64,000 nucleotides of DNA from Sipunculus nudus (Eukaryota > Annelida > Sipuncula > Golfingiida > Sipunculidae). The notes under the pieces are model-generated. The model ran no database searches. It was not told where the DNA came from and saw only the letters and a list, made by a program, of their open reading frames with translations. Made by a program: the position numbers and the translations under genes. Positions 57,793 to 64,000 of this stretch are shown one piece after another; the stretch's first letter is position 1; every line of letters begins with the position of its first letter. The stretch spans positions 24,131,729 to 24,195,728 of the forward strand of contig CM049314.1 of NCBI GenBank assembly GCA_026874595.1, written 5' to 3'.

Positions 57793-59601
57793 GGTCAAAC
57801 ATGATACGTCACACTGGTGCATTGATCGGCACCAAAACATTTATATAAAAACACTTTACACATGTTGAGTGTTTCGCATCCATCAGACTAGTCCAGCTGT
57901 TCACCACTGGTGTACAGATGACACATGATTAAATCATCTGATACCTTCCATGAATAATTCTTATTACCGGTAAGGCCTACCTTTCGCCGGATGTTACGAA
58001 AACAGGGGATACAAGCAGGGAATACAATAAAAATCACCTCGTATCGATACAGAATATTAGGGAAGGGACAGATTAAACACTCACAACGCTCAATATCCCT
58101 TATGAATGGACTCGTTCGTTTTGTATATTATCTAACATTAAGATTGACTTCCCTTAAGCAAATACTATTATAATAGCCACCCCTAGTCAGGAGCCCTCAT
58201 AACTCGGTCCTTACCTGTCACATATGAGACACAGAAATATATCATTCAGTATGACATAGCCTATATGAAGCCTATAAATCGCCAATCATGCTTGACAATA
58301 TTTACATAGTCTCACATCTTTATTTACTTGAGCAAACCATTTGAAGAATTAGAATAAGGAACGTATAAAATTATTATTTAGATGGTATGATAATATGCAA
58401 GGCATTACCTTATAGTCAGACATTACCTAACATGTAAGGCATATTATAGAGGATTTAAAACAAGAGCATATTAAGAGCAACACAATTTATCAAGACATTG
58501 GTCCTTTTGTATATTATAACGAAGCCGAATCGTTTTCTGATTAACTTGCTTGATCGTTTTATTAAAATTATAACAAATTTTATTATTAACAAAGCTAACA
58601 TTCTAGTTTGACAAATCTATCAAAATGTGGCCTATTGTAGACATGAGAGGGTTTTGAAATAAATCCCGGAGTGCATACCATCTGAACGGTGCAACACTGT
58701 AGAGAGGTGGGTAAATCTCTTAAAAGCATTTCCCCATGCTGTAGACAGCAACATGCAACACCTGTCGTCTAAGCTCATTGTTGTGCAGTGTTCCTGTGAC
58801 GCGCATTTTAGAGTACATTCAGTCCTTGATCCAGATGAAGGCAGGCAGCGTTCAATGATATTGGCTATAAGATGGTTTGAGTTTGACCGTTTGAACAAGC
58901 GACCATCATTCGTGTTGGTAATGCCTGAAATTTTAATTTTACATTTGACACATAGAATCAGACTACTATTGTTTGTAAAGGTACTTACTGATGTACAGAA
59001 TGCAGAGAAAAGCGTGGTGTATGCATCGACACTTTTATATATTTAAGGTCAATAAAATAGTCTCTTCATTTCAATATATACCTGTGAAAAATGAACGATG
59101 ACAAACGAATACCAGAAAAAAAAAACAAGATTTAAAATATAAGTTACTATTTAAGGATAGATTGGTTTTCTTTTCAGAAAGATTAAATGTCCTAAAATTA
59201 TGTTACGGTATTTTCCTTTTCACTATTCTTAAATCAAATCGAATGTCGAGGAAACCACAATGACATTAAGATCTGGTCGCTTTAAAACCTAACGACATTT
59301 GATGTCGTTATCTAACATAATTAGAGCTCAATTAAGGTAAACCTTATGTTTTCATGTTATCTACGTATTCACAATAAACTTTAAAACTACATACTATTTG
59401 TCGTTTTATATCATCATCTTTGCCATAATCCGGTTCAGGTTTAAACATCCAAAGGTCTCGTTTGACCCGTTGCATTGCCTATTTTGTTTACTTTAAACTA
59501 TTAAAGAGAATTAGAAAAAAATAAAATTAAACAAAACACAGACACATACCTCGGGAATAAAGCCCGAACAATAGGATAATTTTTCGCCAAGAAAAATCCA
59601 T
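54764..59601 (-). CDS. Gene C: secreted PAN-like/C-type lectin, 4 exons
   Basis: Complete minus-strand paralogue. Exons 59550-59601, 58679-58924, 57245-57466 and 54764-55005 (TGA) total 762 nt, or 253 residues, the same total as gene A. All junctions are phase 1 with GT/AG ends. CTLD landmarks: GCPAGFGFRF, PSCYNDIDM, AREYC, ERGADLVSIE, WYGYWLSGVYD, PGEPSNRD, KWDD and ILCEIEP. The inner disulphide cysteines are replaced (A and P) and the sugar-site tripeptide is EPS. Intron 2 (about 1.2 kb) contains two long (TA)n tracts; intron 3 is about 2.2 kb. A possible AATAAA lies at 54749-54754, only 10 nt past the stop. It sits about 5 kb from gene B in the same orientation and opposite to gene A. Confidence 0.9.
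55185..55275 (+). repeat. Dispersed repeat fragment shared with 62595-62675
   Basis: ACATAACTGACGCAATCATGAAATACTC and CATCTCGGGAATGGGCCAG / AAGAATCGATTAGATT align with the later copy (CATAACTCCCTCAATCATC, TTTCGGGAATTGGCCAG, AAGAATCGGTTAGATT). Lies in intron 3 of gene C. Confidence 0.6.
57245..57466 (-). CDS. Gene C exon 3, CTLD N-terminal half
   Basis: 222 nt, phase 1-1. Encodes GCPAGFGFRFDYG, PSCYNDIDMTIGTDWESAR, EYC, GADLVSIETEREQLFL and ILPRHPSKP. The donor is a strong GTAAGT. Confidence 0.9.
57535..57790. repeat. Two long (TA)n tracts in intron 2 of gene C
   Basis: (TA)n runs at about 57535-57601 and 57753-57789. Eighteen such tracts were seen across the window, including 1801, 10143, 11085, 12176, 14113, 21145, 21522, 26964, 33203, 39882, 45492, 50595, 50641, 50773, 50843, 53551 and 63178. 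Confidence 0.9.
58679..58924 (-). CDS. Gene C exon 2, PAN-like module
   Basis: 246 nt, phase 1-1, acceptor TTTCAG and donor GTATGC. Encodes GRLFKRSNSN, IIERC and the conserved six-cysteine spacing, with CCMLLSTAWG and LHRSDG at the end. Confidence 0.85.
59550..59601 (-). CDS. Gene C exon 1, signal peptide
   Basis: 52 nt from ATG, encoding MDFSWRKIILLFGLYSR, then a split glycine codon and a consensus donor GTATGT. The hydrophobic run IILLFGLYS follows a basic RK pair, as in signal peptides. The intron to exon 2 is 625 nt. Confidence 0.8.
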
Positions 59602-62200
59602 AATAAAACTGAAGAATTCCTTCTAATGCCAGGAGGTGACGATCAAAACAGGTGCCTGTGAGGCAGAAAGATTTTGGACTTAACGGCAGACACAGCGCAT
59701 ACGTGAATAAAACAAGAATTTAGGATTAGTTTTACATGTTGTGTTATACGTCAATAATCAGCATATGAGAACCCATTATCCCCATTGTGGCTGCTAAAAT
59801 TATATTGCTTAAATATTCTGCCAAAATCCCCTGAAAAGCCTTTATTTTTAAATGGAGAACTGACACGGTGTAAATGTTATACCATTGTACCTCCTGCGAA
59901 GAGCGCCAATAACGTTTAATGTTCTATTCTGTATATGATTGATAACATTCATATCCAGAGCCGGGTGCCCCTGGGTGAGAGTTAGAAGCGTGGCCTTTAA
60001 GGACTGATTAAACAATCCATCTTATTGATCTGGCGGTTTACCCGTTGTCATTTCGTTTGTGCTTGGTTAGACTGTTAAATATGACGCTAAGTATGACCTA
60101 TTTACATTTTAGAGGAAAATAAATGAGCTGGGAGGGATTGTCCCATTAGTCTCCTGCAAGAAGAGAAATCTATTTCAGCTAAACAATGCCAAGTTTTTGG
60201 TTTTCCCGTGACTCTCACCAAAGTGAGATCAAGATCTGTTCATAATTGTATGCAACAAGACGAGTAAAATAGATTACCTTCGTCTGTCGAAGGTATAACA
60301 AAGGTTTCTCTGTTCACTGTACATGGTAAACAGCTTTTTAGAAGATTACCTTAGACCATTAGTAAAAATGTGTTTATTTGATAATTTCAAATAATCCATT
60401 AAACCAGCAACATTAGATTTTTGTGACACTTCCAACATTATATCAGCATTTGAGGAGATATGGACAAAGATAGACGTCTTTTTCCGGTACACTGAATATC
60501 ACGTGTAACCACCATACTCCACAGCTTATGGAAAGTGGTAACTCCTTGAAAATATGCTTAGAATATTAGTTAATTGCACTTAGAAATTTAATATTCTGTC
60601 AAAATATATTGACACTCGGTGTTTATTAAGTCCAAAATAGAGGTCACTGGATCATTTGAAACCAGTAAATGTTTATTTTGCTGAAATATGTAACATTAAA
60701 TGTGCAGTTGTGGATATGGACAACATGCAGATATGTAGCCGCTTTGTCCAAGGCGGTTTAGGATATGTCTTTTTTTGTAGTAGACTGTAAAGTTAAAGGG
60801 AAACTCCATATTCACAGTTTTTATTCAAACATAAACAACTTACAGAAGGCATGATAAAAATGATTTTTTTTTTCAAAACTTATTCTGACTTTCCAAAATG
60901 TCTGGTTCTGACTGACAGAGAGTTATCTGCAAACAGCATTCACCAATACACTGGCTTTTCTACGCACTAAAAGTTTTCTTTGTGATTCTTGGGAAATATT
61001 AAAAAGCCATTTTGTTACTAACAAACGACTTGCTATCTAACACCCTTTGAAGTTGCTCAAATCGCTTTATCAAACAGGGATGTGTACCACGGTGTACTAT
61101 TTATGTGACGCCATATTAGCATTATATTGTACATACACCAACAACAAAGCAAGCAATTTGTTTTATTGTTTATTATGGACGTAGCATTATATTTAGTTCA
61201 GTATCAATTAACAAGTGAACAACAACAACAATAATAATAAGAACTGTTTTAACAATGTTGTGCACACACATTATATAAAACATAATAGTAAATGCTCGAC
61301 AGCTTAATGCTGAAGGGACTTAAAACGCTTATGGAGTTCTCATGGCATTTTGCGCTTGCTTTATCTCCTACAACATCATAACAATCCTTTTCAATTAAGC
61401 TTTTAGCTTGAATTAGCCACAGGCAGGCTCAGGAATATTATAGTTGTTTATGTGAGGGGAGGGTACATCATTTATTTCGCATTTTTAACAAAATAAAAGA
61501 TATTGGCTGCAAGAATTCGGACAGAACGTACATTTGTTCTACGCGGTCTTCGGGAGTATGCCTGGTCTTAGCTCTAGCGTAAACAGTGTAATGTTTACAT
61601 ATTGTTCGTTGGATTTGTTTGGCAGTTGTCCGTTGTACTTGGTTGGCAGTTGCAATTTCAGCGCGACCGCTTACAGGCTTTTTCACTATTGGTGAAACAG
61701 AGGCCAGAGCGACTCGCTGAATCAAATATTTTTAAATCGTGGCTTCCATTGACATTGATTGTATGATCATAGCTTCGAACACCGACGATGGTTCAAAGGA
61801 AAATAAGGCCAGCTCGATTTCTTTCTAGTCATCAGTCATGATGTCGTTCTCATTAGCTAGGCTTTTTCCTGGCCTATCATTTACAGATTTATTGAGGGTG
61901 GTATATATCCGTTTTCTATCCGTTCTGAACAAATTATTTTTGCCGACTCTTATCCGTCCGTTTATACAATAGATGTGAGACGCAAACTTAAAGGTCGGTC
62001 GATTTTTATCTCAGCTGACTGAAAGTTAACCGAAGTATAGGAATGGCGGTTAGTCTGTTGTTCGCCAGGCAGTCCGTCCGTCCAGCCATTCGTTTGCCGG
62101 GCAAAAATCGTAACCGCCAAAAGTGTGCATCCATGGAGTTCAATAAAAATATCATAGAAAACTTGACATTAGATTCCTAAGATCTATTTCCTTAGAGCTA
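59602..62200. other. Noncoding stretch upstream of gene C
   Basis: Would contain the gene C promoter, but no element is recognisable. A minus frame at 61468-61725 (RVALASVSPIVKKPVSGRAE) is unassigned. Confidence 0.4.
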
Positions 62201-62594
62201 CGGGGCTTGAAAGGAAAACAAAATATAATTAAAGAATTTATACAAAACATCCATTATCTTGATAATCAATGCAAGGAGTGCCATAAATCTTGTTTTGAAT
62301 ATATTTTTAATTTTTTAAAGATTTTTTTTCTATTTTTGAGACTGTCAAATGACAGCAATCACGTCCTTTTGTCAGCTGTGGTTTCACCTAGTGTCCCAAA
62401 ACCTAGAGTGTATATTGATCTTAAGCGAATGCGCTATGATAATTACACCGTCTGTTCGTCTGTCCGTCCATCAGTCCGTCCACAAAATTGCTGGCACTCG
62501 AACAAAAACAGAGCAATTTGTTGCCTCCGCTATGAAGATGTGCGTTCATTATCGTTCGTGTGTGTGTGTGTTTATGTTATGTGCTTTTTCACAA

Positions 62595-62675
62595 CATAAC
62601 TCCCTCAATCATCAACGGCATCGCATGAAATTTTCAATGCATTTCGGGAATTGGCCAGGAAGAATCGGTTAGATT
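62595..62675 (+). repeat. Dispersed repeat fragment shared with 55185-55275
   Basis: See 55185. Preceded at 62450-62480 by GTCCGTCCATCAGTCCGTCC, a run seen in the same position in many related repeats. Confidence 0.55.
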
Positions 62676-63172
62676 CTAGTGTGCCTTTTCTCCAGATACT
62701 GCACTTCGGACTAACGGTATCCAATGTGTTCGCATAGCGTTTTTGAAACGTGTGCTTTAAATAGTTTTTAAGTGAGCAGGGACCCGCTAGAGAGCATCCC
62801 TCAGTAGGAACCCCAGTACGGCGGATGCATACGTCCATTGGGATGCAAATTTTCAATTGTTCACACTAAGCATACTAGTAGAAAGGTCTGTTCAATTGTC
62901 CTGGGTTAAACAAAACGGCTTTTTGGCTAATCATAATTAAAATATTAATTATATTATATATATCAGGTACCGGTACAACTGTGTACACTTTTGCATCCAA
63001 TTGTTCATGTTTGATGGCATTTGAGTTGGCAGAATTAGGTATACACCGAGCGAAGTGTTACTGAAGGTCTGATATTATTGTTAGATACATCTTTAGCGGA
63101 AAGGCAATTTTTTTCTGCTGACAGGCAAACCTGTAATGATGACCTTTAAACATGTTAAAGTACTACGATTCC

Positions 63173-63221
<49 letters not shown>

Positions 63222-63367
63222 ACTATATATTGGTTGAGCTTTACTTTGCCTTCTTAAAAGCATTTGGTTGACGTTATCCGATAGACCGACACCGCTGCCA
63301 CTAATAATGGCTGACTACGCAAGTAAGCATGGAGCTGTCCAAGCCAGCCACACCATTACTGTGTGGA

Positions 63368-63690
63368 TAAAGCTGCATTTACTTGTCGGGCGGTATGCGT
63401 TGTACGGCATGTGAAAAAAATTATTCTTTAGTCCTCCAATTATTTCATAATAAAATATTTATAGAATAAACACATAATACAGACATTGGACAATTTGATC
63501 TTCATAGCCACCAATGGAAATCAGTGACCATGTATTTGCATCGTGGTCTAGCGGGTTTGACATCATTCGACCCACACTGCAATATTTTACAGCCCTCCCA
63601 ATAAATGCGGTATAGATGAGTTCGCACACCGTAATCCGCTGCCGCAATCCCCGTACCGCATACCGCGTGCCAGATGAAAGTAGCTTTTAG
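63368..63690. mobile_element. Possible MITE with GCGGTATGCG inverted ends
   Basis: TGTCGGGCGGTATGCGTTGTACGG (63384) is matched loosely by the reverse complement of 63640-63690, which reads TGGCACGCGGTATGCGGTAC. No clear target duplication. An overlapping minus frame (63502-63852) is probably fortuitous. Confidence 0.35.
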
Positions 63691-64000
63691 CCGCGTTGAG
63701 GTATGTGGTGGGGTATGCGATGTAAGAATAACATCACATAAAAAAGCATGAAAAATGAAACCAAAGAACATGCAATATCTATTGTGACCAACATCAGTTC
63801 CTCTGGCTTTCACAAGTGTGTCGTTGTTTGTGAAGAGCTTTAAGGAATGCACAGAATTGATTGAAGCATTGACGTTGAAATTATTAGGTAGCCTGTGCTC
63901 CCTTATCTAATTATGTACAGGGACTATTAAGCAAAATAATATTAATCAATATTTTGTAAGACGGAAGAGTGAACGAGGGACCATAGACACAACAGGTTAT

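Noticed and set aside
57800-57905. Hammerhead-like string on the minus strand (CTGATGG then GCGAAACAC)
   Set aside because: Core CTGATGA is altered, stem II has no pairing partner and stem I does not pair. At most a decayed ribozyme relic.
61468-61725. 85-codon minus frame beginning RVALASVSPIVKKP
   Set aside because: Not low-complexity and could be an exon, but no splice partner or similarity is visible, so not called.

Overview
The window looks like AT-rich, intron-containing metazoan nuclear DNA. It is most likely from a lophotrochozoan, and a mollusc is my best guess. There are no bacterial-style gene blocks. Short exons carry GT/AG splice sites and sit in a background full of (TA)n tracts, non-LTR and Penelope-like retroelement fragments, DNA transposons and tandem repeats, including a GGTCA-rich repeat of a kind I associate with mollusc genomes. 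The species is inference only.

The only well-supported host genes are three paralogous secreted lectins of one family. Gene A (+) is at 21829-24333, gene B (-) at 47267-49817 (first exon not certain) and gene C (-) at 54764-59601. All share a four-exon plan: a 52-nt signal-peptide exon, a cysteine-rich PAN/apple-like exon, and two exons that together make one C-type lectin domain. Every internal junction is phase 1. A and C both come to 253 residues although their exon 2 and exon 4 lengths differ. An orphan, broken copy of the PAN-like exon lies at 20651-20851. The PAN-like exon keeps an invariant spacing C-x9-C-x3-C-x5-C-x8-CC. The lectin domains have lost the usual inner disulphide and differ at the sugar-binding tripeptide (EPT, EPN, EPS), as expected for a diversifying recognition family.

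Layout. 1-20 kb is a repeat landscape: a hAT-type element with a perfect 8-bp target duplication (2575-3442); three copies of a dispersed repeat carrying ~40-bp units (4.4-6.8, 12.9-13.7 and 18.1-19.5 kb), one of which has grown a ~60-copy 21-bp minisatellite (5517-6771); fragments of LINEs; and a Penelope-like GIY-YIG coding region in a ~350-bp-arm palindrome, each arm encoding a complete-looking type I hammerhead ribozyme. 20-25 kb holds the orphan exon and gene A. 25-41 kb is dominated by a tandem segmental duplication (about 27063-35195 and 35196-40682). It lets later events be ordered: copy 1 carries a 1.6-kb ISL2EU-like element with SAP- and SWIM-like coding remnants, where copy 2 has the precise empty site, and copy 2 has lost 1.2 kb including half of a TA-flanked pogo/Tigger-like element. 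41-47 kb is mostly unassigned. 47-60 kb holds genes B and C. 60-64 kb is noncoding with a few repeats.
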